This document shows positions 15,438 to 24,337 of a stretch of 64,000 nucleotides of DNA, piece by piece (positions within the stretch are counted from its first letter, which is position 1; each line of letters starts with the position of its first letter). The notes beneath the pieces are model-generated. The model was not told where the DNA came from, did not search any database, and saw nothing but the letters and a program-made list of their open reading frames with translations. The stretch covers positions 1-64,000 of the forward strand of contig JAGIBF010000043.1 in NCBI GenBank assembly GCA_017744515.1. The letters are read 5' to 3'. A program made the position numbers and the translations under genes. This DNA comes from Niastella sp. Lineage in GTDB: Bacteria > Bacteroidota > Bacteroidia > Chitinophagales > Chitinophagaceae.

Positions 15438-16826
15438 ATGTTGCATAGCAAGAAGGTTAGTCAACGCTGGTGTTGGCTGTTCCTGCTTTTTTCTTTTTCT
15501 GCATCTGCCCAGGAGCCGGTGCTTAGTCTCAAAGAGTTGCTCGACAGTGTAAATGCTCATGCGCCTGCTTTGCTGGCAGATTCAGCTGCGGTGTCTATTA
15601 AGGAGGCTCAGGAGGTTGTTGCGCGCAACAACAGGTTACCCAATCTTAAGCTGAACTATCAAACGGACCTTGGCACCAATAACAATATGCCCGGCGGTTA
15701 TTTTTCGTATGGAATAGTACCGGGTAATTCGCGGGTGCGTACTGAAGGAAATGGAAGCTCTATTTTGTCGGACCTGGGTATTGTTGCTTTCGATTGGGAG
15801 TTTTACAATTTCGGTGGCTTCGAAGCGCAGCGGAAAGCTGCACGTTCCGATGTAAACGTTGAAAAGGCGAAGTTTCAACAGTCGAAATTTCAATGGCAGA
15901 CGTATACCATCAGCGCCTACCTGCAACTTATGCGACTGGCTGATCTCCTGGATATTCAGTCCCAAAATATTCAGCGTACTACAGAAATCCGGCGTTCGAT
16001 ACAAGCGCTTGCCAAGAGCGGCATCATTGCGGGGGTAGATACCAGCATGGCCGAGGCTGAAATTTCGCGGGCAAGATTGAACTACCTCGAATTGTCGAAC
16101 CAGCTGCAGCAAATTCAATTGCAACTGTCCTCCATCAGTGGCATCCGTGCGGGGCGTATACAGCCTGATACTGCACTGGATGCCCGGCTCGCAAGCTACT
16201 TTTCTGCTGCTGCCTTACAGGAAACTGATACAGCGCACCATCCTGTCATTGCTTTGTATAAGAGCCTGTATCAAAACAGCCTGGATAAGGAAGCGCTTAT
16301 CAGGAAGAGCTATTATCCTAAACTATCCCTGCAGGGGGCGATCTGGGGCCGAGGCGCCAGTGTGAGTGCTGCCGACGAATTCAGGCCGTTGGTAAAAGGG
16401 CTGGGATTTGAAAGAGGGAATTACCTGGTTGGGGTTGGTGTGACTTATAATATTTTTGATAACAAGCGCAAGAACCTGCAACTGGGTGTGCAAAGGGCTT
16501 CTACCGATCTTGTGCAAAAGGAGTTATATGAACAGCAGGTACAACTGTCGCTCAACATCAGCCAGGCCGATACTGAACTACAAACGGCACAAAGCCGCCT
16601 GGAAGAAATCCCTCACTTATTAACGGCCGCACAGGCTGCTTATCGTCAGAAGTTGTCTTTGTACAAAAATGGCCTGACGAATCTTGTCGACCTTAATGCG
16701 GCGCTTACCATGCTGTACCGTGCCGAGACAGAGTATACGAATGCCAATTATCAATATTGTAAGGCTGTATTTCAGAAAGCCATGAATGAAAACGTGGTGG
16801 ATACACTGCTGAATACTATAAAATAA
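15438..16826 (+). CDS. TolC-family outer-membrane efflux protein of an RND operon
   Basis: 462 residues with a signal peptide (about 1-24, ending ASAQ) and two outer-membrane-efflux-protein repeats of long helices. The first repeat contains the family's Tyr/Asn/Gln-rich segment after SLKELLDSVNAHAPALLADS. The C-terminal helix with NLVDLNAALTMLYRAETEY is typical. It is the tunnel component for the RND pump that begins 9 nt after its stop. It is clearly distinct from the TolC protein at 3453-4769, which belongs to an ABC exporter. Confidence 0.9.
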   Translation: MLHSKKVSQRWCWLFLLFSFSASAQEPVLSLKELLDSVNAHAPALLADSAAVSIKEAQEVVARNNRLPNLKLNYQTDLGTNNNMPGGYFSYGIVPGNSRVRTEGNGSSILSDLGIVAFDWEFYNFGGFEAQRKAARSDVNVEKAKFQQSKFQWQTYTISAYLQLMRLADLLDIQSQNIQRTTEIRRSIQALAKSGIIAGVDTSMAEAEISRARLNYLELSNQLQQIQLQLSSISGIRAGRIQPDTALDARLASYFSAAALQETDTAHHPVIALYKSLYQNSLDKEALIRKSYYPKLSLQGAIWGRGASVSAADEFRPLVKGLGFERGNYLVGVGVTYNIFDNKRKNLQLGVQRASTDLVQKELYEQQVQLSLNISQADTELQTAQSRLEEIPHLLTAAQAAYRQKLSLYKNGLTNLVDLNAALTMLYRAETEYTNANYQYCKAVFQKAMNENVVDTLLNTIK

Positions 16827-16835
16827 CTGATCGAT

Positions 16836-19800
16836 ATGTCTTTAGTGTCTTCTGCGTTAAAGCGCCCTATTACAACCATCGTGATCACTGCCAGCCTTTT
16901 ATTGTTTTCGGTGCTGGCGGCGGTGAAAATCCCGATCGATATTTTTCCCAGGCTGAACCAGCCTACTATGTATGTTATTGAATCGTATGGTGGGATGTCG
17001 GCGCAGCAGATGGAAGGTTTTTTCTCCACGCGCCTGCAGGACCAGTTTCTGTATGTGAACGGCATCCGTAGTATTACGACCAAGAATATACAGGGCCTCA
17101 CGATGCTGAAGCTCAGTTTCTATGAAGGAACTGATATGGCCGAGGCATCTGCGCAGGTTGCTTTACAGGTAAACCGTGCGATGAAATTCTTTCCTCCGGG
17201 GGCCTTGCCTCCGCAGGTAATACGGTATGATGCCTCCTCGCTGCCGGTTGGGCAGCTGGTCATATCGAGCCAATCGAGAAGCCTGAAAGAGATTTATGAC
17301 CTGGCTGCTACGCGTGTGCGGCCTGCGTTTGCCAGCATAGCGGGCCTATCGGCACCACCTCCCTTCGGTGCGAACTCAAGGGCTATAACGGTGAATGTGG
17401 ATCCGAATAAACTAAGGAGTTATAACCTGACTGCTGACGAAGTGGTGAGCGCCCTGGCCAAGTTCAATGTGATGTCTCCTTCGGGTAACCTCCGGCTCGA
17501 CAATACCATGTACTTAACAACCATCAATACGCTCATCAAAGAGATCGATGAATTTGGGAACATACCGATCGTTACGAAAAACGGCGTGCCTGTGTTGATC
17601 AAGGACGTAGCGCGTGTGGCGGATGCGGCAGATGTAACGGTGGATTATGCCCTGATCAATGGGAAGCGTTCTGTATATATCCCGGTGGTAAAGACAGCCG
17701 ATGCTTCGACCTGGGCAGTTGTAGAAAACCTGAAGGGCAAATTGCCTGACATGCAGAGCCTGTTGCCGGATGATGTAAAGCTCTCTTATGAGTTCGACCA
17801 ATCGGTATTTGTGGTTAACGCTGTTGAGAGCCTGATCACAGAGGGTGCTCTGGGTGCTTTGCTGACGGGTTTAATGGTTTTATTATTTCTCCGGGACTTG
17901 CGCAGCAGCCTGATCGTAGTGATCACCATTCCGGTATCGATAATGATCGGGGTATTGCTGTTGAGCTTCTTTGGGCAAACGATCAATATCATGACACTGA
18001 GTGGCCTGGCCCTGGCCATTGGCATCCTGGTGGACCAGGCAACTGTAACGATCGAGAACATACATCAACACCTTGAAATGGGCAAGAACAAGCGGCTCGC
18101 TATTTATGACGCGTGTAAGGAAGTGGCTTTTCCGCTGCTGCTGATATTGCTTTGTATCCTGGCGGTGTTTGCCCCTTCTTTTCTAATGAATGGTGTGCCC
18201 AAAGCCATGTTCCTGCCGCTGTCGCTGTCCATTGGCCTGACTATGATCGTTTCTTATGTGCTGGCACTTACGCTTGTTCCCATTTTGTCTAACTGGATGA
18301 TCAAAGCTGAAAAGTATACTTATCACCATGGCCGTGTGCATGCTCATGCTGGTCAGGCGTTCGATCAACAGGAAGAAAAACAAATTCAGCAACATCTTGA
18401 AGAAGAGACGAAGCATCCTGAAAGGAATGATTTTTTTGAACGTGTCAAATTGCGCTACCGGCATGTGCTGAATAAAAACATGCCGAGAAAAAAATGGCTG
18501 GTGCCGCTGTACCTGCTTATAGCTTTCGGTCTGGCTGCCGGTGGCTTCGTAATCATTGGTAAAGACATGATGCCCAAGCTGAACAACGGCCAGTTTCAGA
18601 TACGCGTGAAGGAACCGGATGGAACGAGGCTTGAAAGAACGGAAGACAAGGTGCGACAGGTGCTGAAGATAATAGACTCTACCGTGAATAATAAAGTGGC
18701 TATCAGTTCTGCTTACATTGGACTGATACCGAGCAGTTATGGCACCAGCAACCTCTACGTGTTCAATACAGGAACGCATGAGGCCGTGGTGCAGGTAAAC
18801 CTCGATCATGATTATAAAGTGAACATGGACGATCTCAAAGAAGCGCTGCGTAAAAACATTAAACGCTTTTTGCCGGAGGTCCGTCTTTCTTTTGAGCCGA
18901 TAGATATGACGGAGAAGATCATGAGCCAGGGGGCTTCGACACCTATAGAGGTAAGGGTGGCGGGTAAAGATCTGAATGATATCATAGCTCATGCCAACAA
19001 ACTGGTTTCGGGATTTAAGGCAATACCTTATCTGCGTGATGTGCAAATAGCGCAGCCGCTCCGGTTTCCGGTAGTGGCCATCAGTATCGATCGTTTGAAG
19101 GCCGCCCAACTCGGATTGAATGTTGCCGACATTGCGCGTTCTGTTACGACCAGCACTTCCTCCAGCCGTTTTACAGAAAAGAACCAATGGCTGGATGAGG
19201 GTAAGGCTTATACTTACCAGGTGCAGGTACAAGTGCCCGAGTATGTTATGAACACGATGGATGAGCTGAAGGAGATCCCATTGGTAAAAGGTCAGAGCAG
19301 TCCTGTGCTGGGAGATATTGCTACTTTCACGACGGATTATGTGCCGGGGGAATATGACCGGTCAGGTCCACGGCGTTTTTTGACCGTGAGTGCGAATATT
19401 CATCACAAAGACCTCGGCGCCGCCACAGCAGCTGTGGAGAAAGCGATCAAAGAAGCAGGCTCACCGCCCAGGGGAACGGTCACGGAAGTACGTGGCATGA
19501 GCAGCCTGCTGACGGAAACGCTTGGTAGCCTTCAAATAGGTTTGCTGTTTGCCGTGGTGGTTATTTTCCTTTTGCTTGCCGCCAATTATCAATCGATCAA
19601 ATTGTCGCTGACCGTATTGAGCACGGTACCTGCCGTCATAGCCGGATCGCTTGCTTTGTTACTGGCTACCGGTTCCACGCTCAACCTGCAATCGTATATG
19701 GGCATGATCATGTCGACGGGCGTGTCGGTGGCCAATGCCATCCTGATCGTAACGAACGCGGAATCGTTGCGGATCAGTTACCGCGATGCCACGAAAGCTG

Positions 19801-20066
19801 CTGTAACAAGCGCCTCGATCCGTCTGCGACCTATTCTGATGACCAGCTTTGCGATGATTGCGGGTATGGTGCCTATGGCATCCGGGATGGGCGAAGCGGG
19901 TGAGCAATCGGCGCCTTTGGGAAGGGCCGTAATTGGCGGCCTTGCGGCTTCTACTATCGCGGCTCTCTTTGTGCTGCCGCATGTGTTTGCCTGGGTGCAA
20001 AGGAAAGCGAGCCTGAACTCTCCTTCCCTGATGCCAGAAACGGAGGATACTATCATAACGAAATAA
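16836..20066 (+). CDS. RND-family efflux transporter (AcrB/MexF-like)
   Basis: 1076 residues, the full length for the family, with 12 predicted helices and two large periplasmic loops. It starts with the standard cytoplasmic end and helix 1 (SALKRPITTIVITASLLLF). Helix 4 carries GILVDQATVTIENIH (396-410): Asp400 is kept, but the second Asp of the usual VDD proton-relay pair is Gln401. The central cytoplasmic loop (about 490-535) is long and holds a His cluster (YHHGRVHAHAG) and a Glu/Gln-rich stretch. RND pumps use proton influx to export drugs, metals or lipophilic compounds. The order TolC-pump-adaptor differs from the usual adaptor-pump-TolC order. The substrate is unknown. Confidence 0.93.
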   Translation: MSLVSSALKRPITTIVITASLLLFSVLAAVKIPIDIFPRLNQPTMYVIESYGGMSAQQMEGFFSTRLQDQFLYVNGIRSITTKNIQGLTMLKLSFYEGTDMAEASAQVALQVNRAMKFFPPGALPPQVIRYDASSLPVGQLVISSQSRSLKEIYDLAATRVRPAFASIAGLSAPPPFGANSRAITVNVDPNKLRSYNLTADEVVSALAKFNVMSPSGNLRLDNTMYLTTINTLIKEIDEFGNIPIVTKNGVPVLIKDVARVADAADVTVDYALINGKRSVYIPVVKTADASTWAVVENLKGKLPDMQSLLPDDVKLSYEFDQSVFVVNAVESLITEGALGALLTGLMVLLFLRDLRSSLIVVITIPVSIMIGVLLLSFFGQTINIMTLSGLALAIGILVDQATVTIENIHQHLEMGKNKRLAIYDACKEVAFPLLLILLCILAVFAPSFLMNGVPKAMFLPLSLSIGLTMIVSYVLALTLVPILSNWMIKAEKYTYHHGRVHAHAGQAFDQQEEKQIQQHLEEETKHPERNDFFERVKLRYRHVLNKNMPRKKWLVPLYLLIAFGLAAGGFVIIGKDMMPKLNNGQFQIRVKEPDGTRLERTEDKVRQVLKIIDSTVNNKVAISSAYIGLIPSSYGTSNLYVFNTGTHEAVVQVNLDHDYKVNMDDLKEALRKNIKRFLPEVRLSFEPIDMTEKIMSQGASTPIEVRVAGKDLNDIIAHANKLVSGFKAIPYLRDVQIAQPLRFPVVAISIDRLKAAQLGLNVADIARSVTTSTSSSRFTEKNQWLDEGKAYTYQVQVQVPEYVMNTMDELKEIPLVKGQSSPVLGDIATFTTDYVPGEYDRSGPRRFLTVSANIHHKDLGAATAAVEKAIKEAGSPPRGTVTEVRGMSSLLTETLGSLQIGLLFAVVVIFLLLAANYQSIKLSLTVLSTVPAVIAGSLALLLATGSTLNLQSYMGMIMSTGVSVANAILIVTNAESLRISYRDATKAAVTSASIRLRPILMTSFAMIAGMVPMASGMGEAGEQSAPLGRAVIGGLAASTIAALFVLPHVFAWVQRKASLNSPSLMPETEDTIITK

Positions 20067-20091
20067 AGACATCATAAGAAAGCCATTCATC

Positions 20092-21180
20092 ATGAGGAAT
20101 ACTATTCTGATAGCAGTGATTACAACGTTTACTTTCTGCGCCTGCAGCGACCGGGAAAAGCCGGTTGACATGACGGGGGATAAAAAAAGTGAAACAGCCA
20201 GTAAGTATGAAATTGGTAAAGTATCGGAAAAACCATTGTCGAGCTATGTGAAGCTGCCGGGACAGTTAAAACCATTTGAAGAAGTGAATATTTACGGCCG
20301 GGTCAACGGCTTTATCAAGGAGGTGTTGGCAGACAGGGGTTCTACTGTGTACAAGGGGCAAACGCTGGTGACACTGGAAGCGCCTGAGCTGGAATCACAA
20401 TTGCAGGCGGCCATGTCGAAATATGTACAGGCGCAGGAGAATGCAGTGGCCAGCCGTGATAAATACAAAAGGTTGAAGGAGGCTGCGCAGGAGGAAGGTG
20501 CTGTTGCCCCTCTTGACATCGAGAATGCCATGTCGAGGATGAAGGCAGATGAAGCGGTGGTTTTGTCGGAGAAATCGAATGTAGAATCGATGAGTAATAT
20601 CAAAAGTTACCTGACCATTACGGCTCCTTTCAACGGTATGATCGTGCAACGGAATGTATCTGCCGGAGCGCTGGTGGGTCCAGGCAGTAAATCGAATGAT
20701 CTGCCGATGCTGGTATTGCAACATTTGGAAAGGCTGCGGCTGGAGGTATATATACCGGAAGCTTATGTAGATAAGGTAGACCTCAAACGTGCCGTGACCT
20801 TCGTGTTCAATGCGATGCCCGGCAAAGAAAACAAGGCGATGATCAGCCGTTCGGCCAATGCGCTTACCAGCCTGCGGTCTGAGGCCATCGAGATCGACGT
20901 GAACAACAAAAGTCTCGACCTCAAGCCTGGCATGTATGCAGAGGTAAAGATCCCGCTGTTGTCTGAAGCAAAGTCCTTGTTGATACCCAACAATGCGATT
21001 GTAAGATCGACAGAACAGCAATACGTAATTGCTGTAAAAGATGGTAAGGCACGGTTGGTAACGATCCAGGAAGGATTGAGAACGAACGATTCTACAGAAG
21101 TTTTTGGCAATCTTAAAGCCGGGGAGGAAATATTGCTTCATGCAACGGATGAGATCAAAGAGGGAACGGTCATAAAATAA
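20092..21180 (+). CDS. RND periplasmic adaptor lipoprotein
   Basis: 362 residues with an N-terminal signal and lipobox-like TFCAC (Cys18). Domain order: first lipoyl half (RVNGFIKEVLADRGSTVYKGQTLVTLEAPEL), coiled-coil hairpin (about 100-165), second lipoyl half (APFNGMIVQRNVSAGALV), beta-barrel and membrane-proximal domains. This is the HlyD-like/MFP layout. It starts 25 nt after the RND pump and completes a tripartite system with the TolC protein at 15438. The operon ends with a hairpin terminator at 21428-21459 or reads on into the gene-free stretch. Confidence 0.92.
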   Translation: MRNTILIAVITTFTFCACSDREKPVDMTGDKKSETASKYEIGKVSEKPLSSYVKLPGQLKPFEEVNIYGRVNGFIKEVLADRGSTVYKGQTLVTLEAPELESQLQAAMSKYVQAQENAVASRDKYKRLKEAAQEEGAVAPLDIENAMSRMKADEAVVLSEKSNVESMSNIKSYLTITAPFNGMIVQRNVSAGALVGPGSKSNDLPMLVLQHLERLRLEVYIPEAYVDKVDLKRAVTFVFNAMPGKENKAMISRSANALTSLRSEAIEIDVNNKSLDLKPGMYAEVKIPLLSEAKSLLIPNNAIVRSTEQQYVIAVKDGKARLVTIQEGLRTNDSTEVFGNLKAGEEILLHATDEIKEGTVIK

Positions 21181-21281
21181 GAACCAATCCTACTGCTCCT
21201 ATTTCATAGTATGGGTTGTATAAACAACCGCCTACCCAATACATACCATTGTTCCTACCTGGTGTTTCGTGTATGAATTGA

Positions 21282-21295
21282 TTGACTGTGATCAA
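21282..21295. promoter_or_regulatory. FNR-like palindrome (TTGACTGTGATCAA)
   Basis: It fits TTGAy-N4-rTCAA with one asymmetry and lies 37 bp from a second, perfect site at 21319. Its position in a gene-free stretch downstream of the RND operon suggests control of a transcript starting after it. Confidence 0.3.
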
Positions 21296-21318
21296 AAGCC
21301 CCTTAGTCCATAAACCCG

Positions 21319-21332
21319 TTGACACAGGTCAA
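21319..21332. promoter_or_regulatory. FNR-like palindrome (TTGACACAGGTCAA)
   Basis: A perfect TTGAC-N4-GTCAA palindrome. A promoter-like TATTGTTTG string lies about 60 bp downstream. No gene follows within 500 bp on the plus strand. Confidence 0.35.
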
Positions 21333-21427
21333 AAAGCATCGATATAGTCATTAAGCTAAATCCAGCGCCTCGTATAATTCGTTTATTGTTTGATATAATT
21401 TTAAATTAAGGGATTTAATACAATGGG

Positions 21428-21459
21428 AACCCTGCTTTTCAAGGCGGGGTTTTGTTTTT
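21428..21459 (+). terminator. Intrinsic terminator-like hairpin
   Basis: AACCCTGC (21428-21435) pairs with GCGGGGTT (21444-21451) with one G-T pair, an 8-nt loop, followed by TTGTTTTT. It could end the RND operon transcript, or a short transcript that begins near 21400. Confidence 0.5.
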
Positions 21460-21837
21460 ATGCAGGAGGGTGGAACTGCAGAGGCAAAAGGGGCCGCGGA
21501 AACTACCCGTAAACGGTAGCTTCCTTAAATTCCATAATTATTTTTTACTATCTGAATATTTCTTTACCTTAGTTCCATCTTCATTTAATTCTCTACGTTA
21601 GTAGCACCCGCATCACCCCTATCCTTTCATTTTCTAAAAGAGATTTCTGTTTTAGTAGCCTTTAATCAGTTTCCTGGCCACCTATATGGCAGGGATGCTA
21701 TTTACTCTCTATTTAGTGGTTGTATATCTGCCTATGGGATGTGCAGATGACGGCTTGTATTCCTGCGTCTCTTCTTTGGTTTTCTTTGGTGATTTTCATA
21801 TGAATTGGATTTTGAGTTTCTTTTGGATTTTCATTGG

Positions 21838-21863
21838 GCCCGGATGTCTATCCGGGCTTTTTT
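21838..21863 (+). terminator. Intrinsic terminator without an obvious upstream gene
   Basis: GCCCGGAT (21838-21845) and ATCCGGGC (21850-21857) pair perfectly around a GTCT loop, followed by six T. It is oriented for plus-strand transcription. There is no matching T-run on the minus strand, so it does not serve the minus-strand gene that ends at 21880. Confidence 0.7.
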
Positions 21864-21879
21864 ATTGTCAGACCGTCCA

Positions 21880-24306
21880 TTAAAATTTATAATTATACCC
21901 TAATCGGACCACCTGGGTTTCGTAATAGTCGGTACTGTTGTAGCGGAAGCCATTGCCTTTTACTTCTCTTTTAATGCGTAACGTATTGCCTACGTCGGTA
22001 GCATTGGCAAACACTTCACCTTTTCCTTTTTGAATCGACTTTTTTATACCGAGATCAACAGAGAAACGGGCGTACATTTTTCCCTGCGGCACCAGGTCGG
22101 GCGCCTGGTAAATGGCCGTTAGCTGCGCCTCTACCTGTTGGGGAAATTTGAAAGCACCGTTCAGCTTGATGTTGCCGGAGAAAATATCTTCCCGCGCCGC
22201 AGAAAAGGTGTTTTCAGACGGATATTTGTTTACCACCGTAAACGCATCGATGATATTCTGGTAACCATTCAGGTTGAGGTTGAACGTGGCCCATTTGGCT
22301 ACGGGCTGCGCTACCATCAGCTCAATACCGGTGTTGTAGCTTTTACCGGCGTTCTGGAAAATATTATAGATGATGGTGCTGCCTGGTACAATGCTACCGA
22401 TGCGCACAATGGTAGCATCCATCCATTTGTGGTAGGCTGCAGCAAATAAATATCCCTTGTTCCAGGATGTCTTGTAACCCAGTTCGGCCGTGTTGGTGAA
22501 TTGGGGCCGCAGCGCGGGATTGCCTACTTTGATGATCTCTGCATCGTCATATTTGGGAAAGATCCGGATGTCTACTTCATTGGCCCTGTCTACCCGCCTG
22601 TTGTAAAAGAAGGATACTTTATTGTCTGCATCAATTTTGTAAGCCAGCCGCAGGTTGGGGAAAGGTTGCGTGTAATGATAATCATCGCTCTTGTATACCG
22701 GGTGATTGGGATTTACGTCATATTGCACGTTGACATACTCCACGCGTAAGCCTGCTTCCACTTCAAACCGGTTGTTCTCAAAAACATAGTTGCCATATAC
22801 AGCGGGGATCGTTTCGCGGTAGTCGGCCTGTCCACCTGCATTTACATCCAGCGGCGAATTGAGGCCGGGCTTGAACTGCATGTTCACCGGTATGCTCCGC
22901 GCGCGGAACTTTACACCGCCTTCAAAACGGCCGTAGCGCAGGGGATGCACATAGTCTATCGTAAGATCGGCCACATGCTCATCGGAGAGCAGTTTAAAAG
23001 AGTCGAGTCCGGTGTAGGTGGGCATTATGTTGGTGAAGAAATACTTTTCATCTTCGCGATGGAAAGTATAGTTGAATGCTGCGTTCAGCAGACGGCCGGG
23101 TTGGCGGAACTTGTGTTGCCAGCCGGCAGAAGCTGTTACGGTGGTTTTCAATTCATCTTCGAGGAACTGCCACAGGCGGTCTCTTTTGGAGAGGTCATTG
23201 TTGAAGAAGGGTTCATCTCCCCGATCGAGTATCTTTTCACTGCTGAACAAACCAGATATAGTAAAGGTATTGTTGCTGTTGAGGAACCAGTCGGCGCCTG
23301 TTTTTACCGTCACGATATTGGTGGTCCTGTTGCGTTTGGTTTGCTGGCGAACGGTATCGCCGTCGTCGTAATAGCGGTCTACAAACTCGTTTTTATTCAG
23401 CGTTTTGGTGTAGAGGTTATCTGCCTGCAAAAACAGGTTGAGTTTGTTCTTCCGGTAATTGAGCGAGAGGGAGGGGTTGATCTTTGGCGTGGCCCGGTAT
23501 TGCGGACGGATGGTGGGCAGGTTGTCCTGCTTTATCCAGAGGGCGCCGAGGCCACCGCTAAGACCTACTTTGCCGTTAAAGCCTTCCTTCTTTTCTTTCC
23601 GGTAAATGATGTTGATGATGCCTGCGTTGCCATTGGCATCGTACCGGGCGGAGGGATTGTTGATCACTTCGATCTTTTCAATGGCAGAGGCCGGTATATT
23701 ATCGAGCCCGCTTTGTCCGCCAAAACCTGTTAAGGCGGTTTGCTTTCCATCGACAAGGACCATCACTTTGTCACTGCCCCGCAATTGCACTTTACCATCC
23801 TGTACGGTGACGCCTGGCAGGTTTTTCATGGCTTCCAGTACGGAACCACCCGCCTGGCTAATGTTGTCGGCCACGGTAAACGTCTTTTTGTCCATCTTTT
23901 GCGCAACAGCCTCCTGCTTCGCCGTTATGGTGACTTCGGAAAGTGATGCCGCTTCCGGTGACAACTCCACATTGCCGAGATCGAGGAAGTTACTCAACTG
24001 TCCTACCAATATACTTTGTGTTTTGGGTTGGTAGCCCACATAAGAAAGCTGGAGCAGGTAGTTGCCGCTTTGCACATCCGGCAACGTAAAGCGCCCGTCC
24101 TCCCGCGAAATGGTGCCTGCCACAAAAGCACTGTCTTTTGTTTTGAGGGTCACGTTCACAAAGGGAAGTACGGATTTGTTTTTGGCATCTTTTACCAGGC
24201 CACTCAGGGTTACTTTGATCGACTGGGCCTGCGCACTGGCAGCTACCAATATTAAAACAATATACAGGACGTATCTCCTTATCATAAAGACCGGTTGTAA
24301 CTGCAT
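21880..24306 (-). CDS. TonB-dependent outer-membrane receptor (OMP_b-brl_3 type)
   Basis: 808 residues from ATG 24306 (ATG 24285, MIRRYVLY, is equally possible); a longer frame would run far into the kinase gene. Signal peptide ending SAQAQ, carboxypeptidase-regulatory-like domain (about 32-110, GRFTLPDVQSGNYLLQLSYV), plug domain with VTITAKQEAV and LPGVTVQDGKVQLRGSDKV, then a beta-barrel of the OMP_b-brl_3 type ending VVRLGYNYKF. Receptors of this type often lack known substrates and are commonly partnered with an OmpR/kinase pair, as here: the two-component genes lie directly upstream on the same strand. They may respond to envelope stress or a metal. Confidence 0.85.
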   Translation of the reverse strand: MQLQPVFMIRRYVLYIVLILVAASAQAQSIKVTLSGLVKDAKNKSVLPFVNVTLKTKDSAFVAGTISREDGRFTLPDVQSGNYLLQLSYVGYQPKTQSILVGQLSNFLDLGNVELSPEAASLSEVTITAKQEAVAQKMDKKTFTVADNISQAGGSVLEAMKNLPGVTVQDGKVQLRGSDKVMVLVDGKQTALTGFGGQSGLDNIPASAIEKIEVINNPSARYDANGNAGIINIIYRKEKKEGFNGKVGLSGGLGALWIKQDNLPTIRPQYRATPKINPSLSLNYRKNKLNLFLQADNLYTKTLNKNEFVDRYYDDGDTVRQQTKRNRTTNIVTVKTGADWFLNSNNTFTISGLFSSEKILDRGDEPFFNNDLSKRDRLWQFLEDELKTTVTASAGWQHKFRQPGRLLNAAFNYTFHREDEKYFFTNIMPTYTGLDSFKLLSDEHVADLTIDYVHPLRYGRFEGGVKFRARSIPVNMQFKPGLNSPLDVNAGGQADYRETIPAVYGNYVFENNRFEVEAGLRVEYVNVQYDVNPNHPVYKSDDYHYTQPFPNLRLAYKIDADNKVSFFYNRRVDRANEVDIRIFPKYDDAEIIKVGNPALRPQFTNTAELGYKTSWNKGYLFAAAYHKWMDATIVRIGSIVPGSTIIYNIFQNAGKSYNTGIELMVAQPVAKWATFNLNLNGYQNIIDAFTVVNKYPSENTFSAAREDIFSGNIKLNGAFKFPQQVEAQLTAIYQAPDLVPQGKMYARFSVDLGIKKSIQKGKGEVFANATDVGNTLRIKREVKGNGFRYNSTDYYETQVVRLGYNYKF

Positions 24307-24337
24307 AGTTAGCAACCGATTTGGTAGGAAATCTAAA

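Larger units (their letters stand above)
21181..21879. other. 700-bp gene-free stretch with two FNR-like palindromes and two terminator-like hairpins
   Basis: No convincing coding frame; a 65-codon plus-strand frame at 21686-21883 has no family features. The stretch is AT-rich and pyrimidine-rich on the plus strand. It contains FNR-like palindromes at 21282-21295 and 21319-21332, a hairpin with T-run at 21428-21459, a further hairpin around 21499-21524, and a perfect hairpin plus T6 at 21838-21863. The second terminator has no gene in front of it, which suggests an unannotated plus-strand transcript. Confidence 0.4.

Noticed and set aside
18183-19232. 349-codon antisense frame within the RND pump gene
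   Set aside because: It is the shadow of a strongly conserved pump on the other strand and has an implausible His/Arg-rich composition.
20395-21141. 248-codon antisense frame within the RND adaptor gene
   Set aside because: Shadow of the adaptor gene; composition unlike a real protein.
21686-21883. 65-codon plus-strand frame in the gene-free stretch
   Set aside because: It runs through the terminator hairpin at 21838-21863, overlaps the end of the TonB receptor gene, and shows no family features.
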